From positions 248,001 to 312,000 of the forward strand of contig JADKIZ010000001.1 in the NCBI GenBank assembly GCA_016722445.1: DNA of 64,000 bases. The letters are read 5' to 3'. Position 1 is the stretch's first letter. Each line of letters begins with the position of its first letter. Made by a program: the position numbers and the translations under genes. Positions 1-8,812 of the stretch are shown one piece after another. The DNA comes from Flavobacteriales bacterium (GTDB lineage Bacteria; Bacteroidota; Bacteroidia; Flavobacteriales_D; Sanyastnellaceae). The notes beneath the pieces were generated by a model. It was not told the DNA's origin, made no database searches, and saw only the letters and a program-made list of their open reading frames with translations.

Positions 1-684
1 GGCATCGCCGGAAATTACTTTGCTGAGGTTTCCCTTTTTGTTCATGTCAAAAACAATGATCGGCAATTTGTTTTCATTACAGAGTGTAAATGCGGTCATA
101 TCCATCACTTTTAAGTCCTTTTCAAAAACTTCAGTGAATGACACTTTATCATACCGCACGGCATTCGGATTTTTTTCAGGATCAGCAGTGTAAATACCAT
201 CCACCCGCGTTCCTTTCAGGATGACATCACAATCCATTTCAATCGCTCTCAATGAGGCGGCGGTATCTGTGGTGAAAAAAGGATTGCCTGTACCTGAACC
301 GAAAATAACAACTCGTCCTTTTTCAAGATGACGCACTGCGCGACGTTTGATAAAAGGCTCTGCGATTGATTTCATTTCGATGGCGCTTTGCAGTCTGGTG
401 AAAACACCGATACTCTCTAGTGCACTTTGCAGAGCCATACTGTTGATCATTGTAGCGAGCATTCCCATATAATCACCCTGGGTTCTTTCCATTCCTCCCT
501 CTTCCGCCTGCACCCCACGAAAAATATTTCCTCCACCAATTACAATGGCAACCTGTACTCCTGTTTGCCAGACTTCCTTGATTTCATTCGCGTATTGAAG
601 AAGACGCTGGTTATCGATTCCGAATTGTTTATCACCCATGAGCGCCTCGCCGCTCAGCTTGAGAAGAATGCGTTTGTATTTCAT
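1..684 (-). CDS. pyrH: UMP kinase, partial at the left edge
   Basis: Phosphorylates UMP to UDP in the cytoplasm, in pyrimidine nucleotide synthesis. 228 codons are visible from the ATG at 684; the family is about 235 aa, so only the last few residues are missing. The N-terminus reads MKYKRILLKLSGEALMG, followed by the glycine-rich IGGGN loop and GSGTGNPFFTTDTAA, all typical of the bacterial amino-acid-kinase-fold UMP kinase. The frame is open to base 1. A weak TATTTTTA box ends 9 nt before the start. It is transcribed leftwards out of the window, so its operon partners cannot be seen. Confidence 0.95.
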   Translation of the reverse strand, partial: MKYKRILLKLSGEALMGDKQFGIDNQRLLQYANEIKEVWQTGVQVAIVIGGGNIFRGVQAEEGGMERTQGDYMGMLATMINSMALQSALESIGVFTRLQSAIEMKSIAEPFIKRRAVRHLEKGRVVIFGSGTGNPFFTTDTAASLRAIEMDCDVILKGTRVDGIYTADPEKNPNAVRYDKVSFTEVFEKDLKVMDMTAFTLCNENKLPIIVFDMNKKGNLSKVISGDA

Positions 685-797
685 TTCAGGGGGTAAAAAT
701 AGGCAGATTTGTGGGGCAAGAGAAATGCTTCACGCTGATTCATGAAAGGAATTGTGAGATGAAATTGATGACGGGCAGGCTGGAGGTGCAAAGACAA

Positions 798-1135
798 GGT
801 TCAAGGTTTATGGTTCAAGGTTCAAGGTTGGCAGAATGCTATTCTATTGATGCTGAATAATGATCGCCTCACTTAGGTATTGATTGCCTCATCATTTTAT
901 GCTTGATGTCTTCTGAGTAATCCCCGACTTCAATATTCAGAACCTATGAAAGCTGCCGCGGTTGACAAACACATAATTGATTTTTTCCTTGGTGAATCTT
1001 TGCGCAAACACACGTTGTGAACTTCATGATTAAACCAACTTCAGTCCGCAAAAACCGATTGTGAGGCGAACAAATGTTGAATGCATGAAATCAGTTTCCT
1101 GCCCACCTTGAACTTTGAACTTTGAACCTTGAACT
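798..1135. repeat. Inverted pair of 7-bp repeat arrays in the pyrH-usp gap
   Basis: The 459-bp gap between pyrH and the stress protein holds no convincing gene. Bases 798-832 are tandem heptads of GGTTCAA (five units, two degenerate). Bases 1108-1135 are four heptads of the reverse complement, TTGAACT/TTGAACC. Both arms continue inward with a similar GGTTGGCAG or GGTGGGCAG end, so they form an imperfect inverted repeat around about 270 bp of AT-rich DNA. The right arm ends 8 bp from the stress-protein stop codon. Heptads of this kind are common in Bacteroidota intergenic DNA, from memory; their function is unknown to me. Confidence 0.75.
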
Positions 1136-1143
1136 CAATGCGC

Positions 1144-1971
1144 TCACTGTGCAAACACCGAACTCGAATCCTTATACGTCACTGCCGGATTGAGAATCAT
1201 CACTGGAATACCCGCTTCGTTGGTGATGATCTTTTGTTCACTATCCATTCCGAAAGCGTGTACCAATCTCTCTTCCGCAGTATTCAAGATACAGATCATA
1301 TCGATTTCGGCGTACTTGGCATACTTGAGCAATTCCTTCACAAAACCACCAGATCCAGATTCGGTGATCACAGTTTTGTAACGCAAATTTCTTTCCTCCA
1401 GATAACCTTCAGCATAGCTGATGTTTCTGGCAAGTCTGTTGTGAAGAAACTCATCGGTTTCTTTAGGTGAAATAATATGCACCTCAGCACCAAATCGCGA
1501 AGCGACATCACAAGCGATTTTAAGTTTCTGTTTAGTTTCCTGGTGAAGATCGAGCGGGATGAGCAGTTTGGAAATTTTCGCGCTCTGTTTTGTATCGGCC
1601 TGAACGATAATCATCGGCACTTTGCTTTCAGAAATAATTCTGAGTGCATTACTACCCACAATGAACTGCATGCCTTGCATACCATGGGTTCCCATGACGA
1701 TCAATTCGGCATTTTCTTCAGCGGCAACATCCGGGATATCGTCAAAAATATTTCCTACGCGAACATGGATATTGATTTTTATAGCATGGCGTGTGGCATG
1801 ATCTGCCGCCTGCACTTCAAGTTTCTTTTTAGCCGCTTCAATTTCACCTTGTGTTTTCACAATGTGAAGCAAGTAAACTTCGCTCTTGGTACTTTCAGCT
1901 ATTTCGCAACCATAACGAATGGCTACATTGGAAACGGGCGTAAAGTCTGACGGTACAAATATTTTGCTCAT
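1144..1971 (-). CDS. Universal stress protein with two Usp domains
   Basis: 275 aa, two tandem Usp domains (roughly residues 1-145 and 150-275). The first carries the nucleotide-loop signature GTHGMQG followed by GSNA, close to the G-2x-G-9x-G-S/T ATP-binding pattern but one residue shorter in the spacer. The second is more diverged and lacks a clear loop, as in many tandem Usp proteins. Usp proteins are soluble and linked to stress survival; no specific partner can be read from the context. The start is set at 1971 (MSKIFVPSDF), where homology begins; the frame is open 48 nt further upstream, but that extension does not look like Usp sequence. Confidence 0.88.
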   Translation of the reverse strand: MSKIFVPSDFTPVSNVAIRYGCEIAESTKSEVYLLHIVKTQGEIEAAKKKLEVQAADHATRHAIKINIHVRVGNIFDDIPDVAAEENAELIVMGTHGMQGMQFIVGSNALRIISESKVPMIIVQADTKQSAKISKLLIPLDLHQETKQKLKIACDVASRFGAEVHIISPKETDEFLHNRLARNISYAEGYLEERNLRYKTVITESGSGGFVKELLKYAKYAEIDMICILNTAEERLVHAFGMDSEQKIITNEAGIPVMILNPAVTYKDSSSVFAQ

Positions 1972-2096
1972 AGATTTCTGGTAGGAAAGTTTCCTGCGAA
2001 AATGACGACAAACCGACATTATAACAAGAAACCGGACATTTTTTTTTGAAACATGGGTTTGATCCGACTACTTGCGAGTATTGGATCATTCATGGT

Positions 2097-2906
2097 TTAC
2101 TTTTTCAAACTAAACGTGTACCGATCCAGATTCGGGTCGGTATCGTCGTAGATACCCGTTAACTTAATGACGGCAAACTTGTGTTCTATTGTATCGTACT
2201 CTGTGATGAGAATATCATTCACTTGCACGTCGGTGATCAACTGTTGAGGTATGCTACTTTGATAACTGTTCATGGCAGACGAACCCGTAGCTTCAGCATA
2301 ATTGAAAGCATTGTTTCTTACGAAACGAATACCCGACCAAGAAGTGATATCGAGGCTCAACACCCCATCATCCGTGTCATCCGATTCCATCAAATCCACT
2401 AGTGCGGAATCAGGATCAGTGTCCAACTGCAACCATGTCGATGAAGAAATATCAAAGGCATTATTTGCACCAAAATGAAATGGCGAATACAATTCATGTC
2501 CGCTTGTCTCTGTGAGATAAACAGAAGATTCCACATACAGATCGCGCAGCGTCGAAGCTTCATTCCCATCCGTATCGATGGCTTTGAAGGTGAGCAGGAT
2601 TCTTGGAGAACCCGCTGGTACCTGATAAACATAGAAAAATTCGGTTTGACTTCCGCTGACCAAAGTATCCAGCAGTGTGGAAGTCACACCACCCTCAGGT
2701 TTTTGCATGATCTTGATTTGTTGCAGATTAAAATCTCCGCCTTTGGCATTCACGGTGAATTCCAGCAAGTCGCCTGCATTTGAAGTCAGAACGAGCGCAG
2801 ATGGATCGATATAGATGGCAGGTCCCGCCTTTTCCTTCTCACCACAAGAGGCGATGAAAACGAAAACCAGAAGAGCAGCGAATAGCTGGTAGAATTTGTT
2901 GTGCAT
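2097..2906 (-). CDS. Hypothetical lipoprotein
   Basis: 269 aa. A lipoprotein signal peptide (hydrophobic residues 8-18, lipobox ending at Cys21 in FIASCGEKE) predicts a membrane-anchored, probably outer-membrane or periplasmic protein. The body is rich in Asp, Thr and Ser and looks like one or two beta-sandwich domains; residues 28-130 resemble an Ig-like segment of the kind seen in Bacteroidota surface lipoproteins. No catalytic motif is visible and I do not recognise the family. It is a single gene with its own promoter (box at 2928-2935) and is separated from the next minus-strand gene by a terminator. Confidence 0.8.
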   Translation of the reverse strand: MHNKFYQLFAALLVFVFIASCGEKEKAGPAIYIDPSALVLTSNAGDLLEFTVNAKGGDFNLQQIKIMQKPEGGVTSTLLDTLVSGSQTEFFYVYQVPAGSPRILLTFKAIDTDGNEASTLRDLYVESSVYLTETSGHELYSPFHFGANNAFDISSSTWLQLDTDPDSALVDLMESDDTDDGVLSLDITSWSGIRFVRNNAFNYAEATGSSAMNSYQSSIPQQLITDVQVNDILITEYDTIEHKFAVIKLTGIYDDTDPNLDRYTFSLKK

Positions 2907-2927
2907 TTCAAGATCAGATTATCGATT

Positions 2928-2935
2928 CAAAACTA
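2928..2935 (-). promoter_or_regulatory. Bacteroidota -7 box of the 2097-2906 lipoprotein gene
   Basis: Reads TAGTTTTG on the minus strand (consensus TAnnTTTG), with 21 nt between box and ATG. No clear -33 element was picked out. Confidence 0.5.
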
Positions 2936-2954
2936 AGGCAGGCCATTCAATAAA

Positions 2955-2982
2955 AAAACACCCGGAAATTCCCGGGTGTTTT
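2955..2982 (-). terminator. Rho-independent terminator after the 2997-3413 lipoprotein gene
   Basis: An 11-bp stem (AAAACACCCGG with its complement) closes a 6-nt loop and is followed by T residues in the minus-strand transcript. It lies 14 bp past the stop codon at 2997 and upstream of the next gene's promoter. Confidence 0.85.
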
Positions 2983-2996
2983 CTCATTTCAAAAAA

Positions 2997-3413
2997 TTAT
3001 TTTGATTTGATTTTGTAAGCCTTAAATCTCACTTTCAGTACATCACGGTGACCCATGAATTGCTGATAAGTGATCACATCAAAAGAAACAGGCAATACGA
3101 GATCTGCGTCAGGTTTCTGTTGCAGTGCATCGTACAAAGCGTTGTTGTAACCGCGGTTATTTGGCAGAGCCAATCCCAGTCCCTGAGGCATCAGTGAAGC
3201 AGAATAATATTTTCTGCCACCGTATGGCAACATGAGGAAATAAGATTGTTCTGATTGACCCGTTACATCACCAAGATACTCCAGATCATCCATGTCGAAG
3301 TTGACCTGAGCATTGATTGGAGTGAGAGGAACGGCCTTGTGGTACATCGTGCATGAAGGCACCAGGATAACCAGTGCGCATGCAACCAGCAGGAGGTATT
3401 TTATTTTTTTCAT
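2997..3413 (-). CDS. Small lipoprotein of unknown function
   Basis: 138 aa with a signal peptide and lipobox (VPSCTMYHK, Cys21). The mature part has a conserved-looking segment, NNALYDALQQKPDADLVLPV, that I associate with short Bacteroidota lipoproteins, but I cannot name a family with confidence. It starts 28 bp after the stop of the upstream beta-barrel gene and is followed by a strong terminator, so the two are probably co-transcribed and may work together in the outer envelope. Confidence 0.8.
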   Translation of the reverse strand: MKKIKYLLLVACALVILVPSCTMYHKAVPLTPINAQVNFDMDDLEYLGDVTGQSEQSYFLMLPYGGRKYYSASLMPQGLGLALPNNRGYNNALYDALQQKPDADLVLPVSFDVITYQQFMGHRDVLKVRFKAYKIKSK

Positions 3414-3441
3414 AAGAATCTAGCTTTAGGGTTGATGCGGT

Positions 3442-4338
3442 TTAACGCGTGGTAATCTGAGCCTTATTCCTGGTAGAAAAATAAATATGAATATTCAATC
3501 TCACGTTGTGATTGGTATTCAGATTAAAAGTTCTGCGGCTGAGGTCGCTATATTGTTGTGGATCGCCGTTGAGGTTGAGGTCCTGATCACCGAAAGCATC
3601 CGTTTCCTGTTCATACCATTCACCGGAATTGCTGGTAGATCCAACTGTAACTTCTTGTTCAACTTTGGTTTTTCCACCGAACATCCATTTTCCAGTAAGG
3701 CCATATTCAAGACCAATAGAAATAGGCAATTCAGCAACAAACACATTGAAACCAGTTACAAGACCGAATCCCAGGATGCGTGTATTGGTTGTTCTTGTTT
3801 CGAAGAATTTGTCACCATTGAAATATTCTTCTTGATTGATTCTTTTGTTTTTACCCAAACCGATCAAGGCTTCAGCACCAGCATATACATCAAAAATGTT
3901 GCTATTGCTGAAGTGTTTTTCCAAACCACCTGCGATGGCGAAATCGCGCGAAATAAGACGTTTTAGATCAGTTTGAACTTCACCCAAATCAGGACTGATT
4001 GGATTCAGCGCAGTAGAGTCCACTGCAGTACCTTCCGTACGTGCATTTGCGATGGTATATCTCAAACCCATACGCAGCACATTTTGATCAGACAAATAAT
4101 ACTTGTAGGTCAGGAAATCACTTCTGAATAATGAGTTTCCTTTGTACAAGCCGGCATTCGAGCTATCCGAAGAACTCAAGTCGATGATAGGAATCACAAA
4201 TTGAAGTGCACCATCACCTGCTTGTGGTCTTGTAGAAAGTCTCAGAACCTGATCATAATTTTCTATGGTTGAAAGCTGCGCCTGCAGGGACACAGAAAGG
4301 AAGGCAACACATGCCGTAAATAACAACAATTTTTTCAT
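3442..4338 (-). CDS. Outer-membrane beta-barrel protein
   Basis: 298 aa. A Sec signal peptide (MKKLLLFTACVAFLSVSLQAQ) is followed by alternating amphipathic strands with many aromatic and glycine residues, for example FAIAGGLEKHF, FDVYAGAEALIGLG and ISIGLEYGLTGKWMFGG. This is the look of an OmpW- or porin-like barrel of about 10-12 strands. The C-terminus (VRLNIHIYFSTR) resembles a last strand. No substrate can be assigned. It is first in a likely two-gene operon with the lipoprotein at 2997-3413. Confidence 0.75.
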   Translation of the reverse strand: MKKLLLFTACVAFLSVSLQAQLSTIENYDQVLRLSTRPQAGDGALQFVIPIIDLSSSDSSNAGLYKGNSLFRSDFLTYKYYLSDQNVLRMGLRYTIANARTEGTAVDSTALNPISPDLGEVQTDLKRLISRDFAIAGGLEKHFSNSNIFDVYAGAEALIGLGKNKRINQEEYFNGDKFFETRTTNTRILGFGLVTGFNVFVAELPISIGLEYGLTGKWMFGGKTKVEQEVTVGSTSNSGEWYEQETDAFGDQDLNLNGDPQQYSDLSRRTFNLNTNHNVRLNIHIYFSTRNKAQITTR

Positions 4339-4364
4339 CTGAATGTGGTTTTAGTTATCGTAGT

Positions 4365-4372
4365 CAAAGGTA
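4365..4372 (-). promoter_or_regulatory. -7 box for the beta-barrel protein gene
   Basis: TACCTTTG on the minus strand, an exact TAnnTTTG match, 26 nt before the ATG at 4338. It lies in the 209-bp divergent gap shared with gltX. Confidence 0.55.
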
Positions 4373-4521
4373 TCTTCATGCTTTTCGGTGTGAATGATCA
4401 AAATCAGGCACTTATCAACACTATATCAGTTGGTAATGAACCTTCTGCACAACATACTACCGCTCAACGATCTCAATCTTATACCTTATCTGTAAATCAC
4501 TACCCATAACCACACAGACCT

Positions 4522-4529
4522 TACTTTTG
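4522..4529 (+). promoter_or_regulatory. -7 box of the gltX-glnS-folB operon
   Basis: TACTTTTG in the context TTACTTTTGC, an exact TAnnTTTG match, 18 nt before the ATG at 4548. The same TTACTTTTGC string precedes the ATP synthase operon at 38 kb. An in-frame TTG at 4527 falls inside the box and so cannot be the translation start. Confidence 0.65.
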
Positions 4530-4547
4530 CACCCTCGAAATTTCTCT

Positions 4548-6098
4548 ATGAACGACAAAAAAATCAGGGTCAGATTTGCGCCGAGCCCAACGGGTCCGCT
4601 CCACATGGGCGGTGTGCGCACTGCGCTGTACAATTACCTCTTTGCGAAAAAACACGGTGGGGATTTTCTCCTTCGAATTGAAGATACTGATCAGGGAAGA
4701 TTTGTTCCCGGTGCTGAAGAATACATCATTGAATCGTTGAAATGGTGCGGCATTCAGCCCAATGAAGGCGTTGGTTTTGGTGATGGCCCACATGCCCCGT
4801 ATCGCCAAAGTGAACGCAAGCCGTTGTATCGCCAATATGCCGAACAACTGATCAACAGTGGACATGCGTATTATGCATTCGATACTGCTGAAGAAATGGA
4901 AGCGTTGCGCAAGCAGGCGGAAGCTGAAAAAAGGACATTTTCATACGACTCTTTCACAAGAGGTCAGTTGAAGAATTCTACTGCGCTTTCTGCTGAAGAA
5001 ACCGCTCAACGCATCGCAAACGGAGAAGCACATGTGATTCGTCTCAAAGTTCCTCAAAAAGAAGAAATTCAAATCAACGATCTTATTCGCGGCGAAGTGG
5101 TGTTTCATTCAGATCTCGTGGACGATAAAGTTTTGCTAAAAAGCGATGGTATGCCAACCTATCATTTGGCACACATCGTTGACGATTATCTCATGAAGAT
5201 TACGCATGCAGTGCGTGGTGAAGAATGGTTGCCAAGTGCACCGGCTCACGTACTCATCTATCGTTATCTAGGATGGGAAAATGAAATGCCGCAGTATGCA
5301 CATCTTCCACTTTTACTGAAACCAGATGGCAATGGAAAATTGAGCAAACGCGATGGTGATCGTCTTGGATTTCCCGTATTCCCGCTCGATTGGCAAGATC
5401 CGTCCACCGGTGAAAAATCTGCAGGATACAGAGAGCGCGGATACTACCCACAGGCTTTCGTGAATATGCTCGCATTTTTGGGATGGAACCCAGGCACCGA
5501 GCAGGAAATATTTTCAATTGAAGAATTGTGTTCTGCATTTTCATTTGAACACATCCACAAAGCCGGAGCGAAATTCGATCCCGAAAAAGCGAAGTGGTTC
5601 AACGAACAATATTTGCGCCATGCGTCGGAACAAGAAATTGCAGCTCGACTCAAATCCGTTGTTGCGAATACGTTCAACATTGGTGCAGACGATCGCAGAC
5701 TCAGCGAAAATTATTTGACTCAGGCTGTTGTTTTGCTCAAACCACGTGTACAATTTGAAGCAGAGATGCCGGAAAAAGGCAACTATCTTTTCATGGCACC
5801 AGATCAATATGATCAACAAGTCATCGAGAAAAAATGGAAGGAAAACAGCCGTTCATTTTTTGTAGCACTCGCTAATGCCTTTTCAACATCTTCCACCTTC
5901 ACAGCAAGTGATGTGGATACCCTTGTAAAAGAAACAGCCACAACGCAAAACATTAAACCAGGCGACATCATGCAGCTTTTCCGTGTCGTGCTGAGTGGAC
6001 AAGGCGGAGGAGTTGATCTCACCGGAATGGCGTCATTACTAGGAAAAGAAGAATGTGTTGCGAGGATTGAACTCGCATTGAAAAAAATACAGAATTGA
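4548..6098 (+). CDS. gltX: Glutamyl-tRNA synthetase
   Basis: 516 aa class I synthetase that charges tRNA-Glu with glutamate in the cytoplasm. The HIGH motif is HMGG (residues 19-22, in FAPSPTGPLHMGG), LRIEDTD follows, and the KMSKS motif is KLSKRDGD near residue 264. An anticodon-binding helical domain fills the C-terminal third. Length matches the bacterial family. The ATG at 4548 is chosen because the family sequence starts there and the promoter box ends just upstream. glnS follows after 2 bp, so the two glutamate-family synthetases are coupled in one transcript. Confidence 0.97.
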   Translation: MNDKKIRVRFAPSPTGPLHMGGVRTALYNYLFAKKHGGDFLLRIEDTDQGRFVPGAEEYIIESLKWCGIQPNEGVGFGDGPHAPYRQSERKPLYRQYAEQLINSGHAYYAFDTAEEMEALRKQAEAEKRTFSYDSFTRGQLKNSTALSAEETAQRIANGEAHVIRLKVPQKEEIQINDLIRGEVVFHSDLVDDKVLLKSDGMPTYHLAHIVDDYLMKITHAVRGEEWLPSAPAHVLIYRYLGWENEMPQYAHLPLLLKPDGNGKLSKRDGDRLGFPVFPLDWQDPSTGEKSAGYRERGYYPQAFVNMLAFLGWNPGTEQEIFSIEELCSAFSFEHIHKAGAKFDPEKAKWFNEQYLRHASEQEIAARLKSVVANTFNIGADDRRLSENYLTQAVVLLKPRVQFEAEMPEKGNYLFMAPDQYDQQVIEKKWKENSRSFFVALANAFSTSSTFTASDVDTLVKETATTQNIKPGDIMQLFRVVLSGQGGGVDLTGMASLLGKEECVARIELALKKIQN

Positions 6099-6100
6099 TT

Positions 6101-7771
6101 ATGGATATCGAAAGAGGCCCCAATTTTTTGGAAGAAATTATTGCTGAAGATGTAAAGAACGCCAAACACGGTGGTCGTGTTCTCACACGTTTTCCTCCAG
6201 AGCCGAATGGCTATTTACACATCGGACATGCTACATCCATATGTCTCAATTTTGGATTGGCCAAAGACTTTGGTGGTCAAACCAATTTGCGTTTTGATGA
6301 TACCAATCCTGTGACAGAAGACACCGAATATGTTGACAGTATTCGCAACGACATCAAGTGGTTGGGTTTCGAATGGGCCAATGAATTTTATGCGAGCGAT
6401 TATTTCGAGCAGATGTATGAATTCGCAGTGACCTTGATCAAAAAAGGATTGGCATATGTCGATGATTCCACTGCCGAAGAAATCGCTGCGATGAAAGGAA
6501 CGCCGACGGAGCCAGGCAAAAACTCGCCCTATCGCGATAGAAGTGTAGAAGAAAATCTTGATTTGTTCGCTCGCATGCATGCCGGAGAATTCAAGGACGG
6601 TGAAAAGACCCTTCGTGCAAAAATTGATATGTCATCTCCGAACATGCATTTGCGCGATCCGTTGATGTATCGCATCAAACATGCACATCATCACCGCACG
6701 GGAGATACATGGTGCATCTATCCGATGTACGATTTCGCCCATGGACAAAGTGATTCCATTGAACAAATCACACATTCGATTTGCACATTGGAATTCGAAG
6801 TTCACAAACCACTTTACAATTGGTTTATCCAACAACTCGGCATTTTTCCGAGTCAGCAATATGAATTTGCCAGACGCAATTTGAATTACACAGTAATGAG
6901 TAAACGCAAGTTGTTGCAATTGGTGAATGAAAAACATGTGAATGGCTGGGATGATCCACGAATGCCAACGGTAAGTGGATTGCGCAGACGCGGATACACT
7001 CCGGAAAGCATACGCCATTTCTGTGATCTTGTAGGAATAGCCCGTCGTGAAAACGTGATCGACGTTGGACTTCTTGAGTTTTGCATACGTGAAGATCTGA
7101 ACAAGCGCGCAACAAGACGCATGGTCGTTCTCGATCCCATCAAACTCATCATCGACAATTATGAAGATGGTAAAGTAGAAATGCTTCACGGAGAAAACAA
7201 TCCAGAAGTAGAAGGTGGTGGTGGTCATCGCGACATTCCATTCAGCAAAGAACTGTGGATTGAGCGCGATGACTTTATGGAAAATCCACCGAAGAAATTT
7301 TTCCGACTCGGACCTGGATTGATGGTTCGTTTGAAACATGCATACATTGTAAAATGTGAGTCATTCGAAAAAGATTCAGCAGGAAATATCACAGCAGTGC
7401 ATTGCACCTATATACCTGAAAGCCGCAGTGGAAATGATACCAGTGGCATCAATGTCAAAGGGACAATGCATTTTGTAAGTGCATCACATGCTGTGCCCGT
7501 GCAGGTAAATCTATATGATCGTTTATTCAAAGTCGAAAATCCATCAGCAGAAGAAGGAGACTTCAAATCGTACATCAATGAAGAGAGTTTGAAAGTGATC
7601 ACGAATGCATATGCAGAACATGATTTGAAAAATGCAAAGCAGGGCGACAAATTCCAATTCATTCGACTTGGATACTTCACACCGGATCTTGATTCAACAC
7701 CAGAGAAACTCATTTTCAATCGCACGGTTACACTGAAAGATTCCTGGGCGAAAGAAGCCAAGAAGAATTGA
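6101..7771 (+). CDS. glnS: Glutaminyl-tRNA synthetase
   Basis: 556 aa. Attaches glutamine directly to tRNA-Gln, so the cell does not depend on Glu-tRNA amidation for this tRNA. HIGH is intact (residues 40-43, in PPEPNGYLHIGH), and the second signature is VMSKRKLL near residue 266. The C-terminal anticodon-binding beta-barrels (to about residue 550) have normal length. GlnRS is known to have spread from eukaryotes to some bacteria. Start at the ATG at 6101, 2 bp after the gltX stop; a TTG overlapping that stop is less likely. Confidence 0.97.
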   Translation: MDIERGPNFLEEIIAEDVKNAKHGGRVLTRFPPEPNGYLHIGHATSICLNFGLAKDFGGQTNLRFDDTNPVTEDTEYVDSIRNDIKWLGFEWANEFYASDYFEQMYEFAVTLIKKGLAYVDDSTAEEIAAMKGTPTEPGKNSPYRDRSVEENLDLFARMHAGEFKDGEKTLRAKIDMSSPNMHLRDPLMYRIKHAHHHRTGDTWCIYPMYDFAHGQSDSIEQITHSICTLEFEVHKPLYNWFIQQLGIFPSQQYEFARRNLNYTVMSKRKLLQLVNEKHVNGWDDPRMPTVSGLRRRGYTPESIRHFCDLVGIARRENVIDVGLLEFCIREDLNKRATRRMVVLDPIKLIIDNYEDGKVEMLHGENNPEVEGGGGHRDIPFSKELWIERDDFMENPPKKFFRLGPGLMVRLKHAYIVKCESFEKDSAGNITAVHCTYIPESRSGNDTSGINVKGTMHFVSASHAVPVQVNLYDRLFKVENPSAEEGDFKSYINEESLKVITNAYAEHDLKNAKQGDKFQFIRLGYFTPDLDSTPEKLIFNRTVTLKDSWAKEAKKN

Positions 7772-7776
7772 CACAC

Positions 7777-8127
7777 ATGCACAAGATAGCTGTCAACAAT
7801 ATATCAGTCTATGCTCATCACGGATGTTGGGATGAAGAAGCCATCATCGGTGGTGAGTATAGTGTTGATGTTGAAATGACCACAGACTTCACCATTGCTG
7901 CAGAGACAGACGAGTTGAGTGGCACGATCGATTATGTGGTGGTGAAAGAAATCGTTTATCGTGAAATGGCGATACGTTCGAAACTCATCGAACATGTGGC
8001 ATTGCGCATTGTGAGTGCTTTGAAAAAAGAAATTCCTGCTATCGAAAAAGTACTGGTGCGTGTCACCAAATACAACGCACCGATGGGCGGGCAGGTGGAG
8101 AGTGTGAGTGTGGAGATTGAGTTATGA
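7777..8127 (+). CDS. folB: Dihydroneopterin aldolase
   Basis: 116 aa. Cleaves 7,8-dihydroneopterin to 6-hydroxymethyl-dihydropterin and glycolaldehyde in folate synthesis. It has the family start (IAVNNISVYAHHGCWDEE), the active-site Glu region EEAIIGGEY, and the conserved Lys in VTKYNAPMGG near the C-terminus. It begins 5 bp after the glnS stop, so it is the third gene of the operon. The last 6 bp overlap the convergent toxin-like gene on the other strand, so no terminator fits between them. Confidence 0.93.
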   Translation: MHKIAVNNISVYAHHGCWDEEAIIGGEYSVDVEMTTDFTIAAETDELSGTIDYVVVKEIVYREMAIRSKLIEHVALRIVSALKKEIPAIEKVLVRVTKYNAPMGGQVESVSVEIEL

Positions 8128-8812
8128 TGTTACTATGATCATACCCAATTTTGTATTGATATCAATAAAACGTTCACTTCGCAATTCGAAACTTAAATGA
8201 CCATATATCGCCTCCTGAAAAAGTGGTAAATCGATCATAGCTTGAAATTCGTTCTTCAAGAAGGACTTCACCTCCTGTGGCGAATGATTAATTAGTTCAA
8301 CAATTGACATTGAAAATTCCAAAATGTAAACGATATCTTCAAAATCGTGACTGAACCTTGGATCACCACCCCGCTGATGAAAAGCTTCAAATTTGGTAGC
8401 AAGAAAATATGGTAACGACAATATTTTAATCTCCAAATCTTCGATTTCAAATGATTCAAGATGACTGAATCCAGGAAGAAACCAAGAATTGGAAGGCGTC
8501 CCAAGCAACGGTTCGTGTATTCATAACATCGATCAAAACATCATCATATCTGAATCTACATATTACACTATCCTCAAACGATTGCTTAAAGCCTCTGTAA
8601 ACCAAAGCATCTCTAAATTTCTCCAATTCGGAAAAATTAGCTATAGACAAACTAATATCCACATCCTTAGTTGGCCGCATTTCTTCTGCTGCCGGATCAT
8701 CGGCATATATACTAACCACTGCTCCGCCAACGAAGCATACGTCCTTATTCAAATCACCAAGTGCTTTCGCTACTTTCTTTACGACACCCAGATTAATTGT
8801 CGTGTTATTCAT
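8122..8812 (-). pseudogene. Nucleotidyltransferase of the AbiEii/DUF6036 type, frameshifted
   Basis: Two overlapping frames (8812 to about 8456, then about 8520 to 8122) together give a 229-aa nucleotidyltransferase-fold protein. The first frame holds the GG motif (CFVGGAVVSIY) and the DxD metal motif (PTKDVDISL). The second holds LEIKILSLPYFLATKFEAF and the SHDFEDIVYILE segment typical of the family. Removing one base near 8510 (for instance one C of ACCG) joins them smoothly through a LLGTPSNSW junction. The ATG at 8812 overlaps the end of the upstream regulator gene, implying translational coupling. Either the gene is inactivated or the sequence has an error. Family members are toxins or presumed toxins. 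Confidence 0.75.

Noticed and set aside
798..832. GGTTCAA strings resembling the T-loop of a tRNA
   Set aside because: They repeat in tandem with no acceptor or anticodon stem around them; no cloverleaf can be formed.
1477..1950. 157-aa plus-strand ORF antisense to the stress protein
   Set aside because: Shadow frame of a well-supported Usp gene; composition does not look like a protein.
2059..2085. GATCC...GGATC hairpin after the lipoprotein gene as a terminator
   Set aside because: The stem is short and interrupted and lacks a following T tract.
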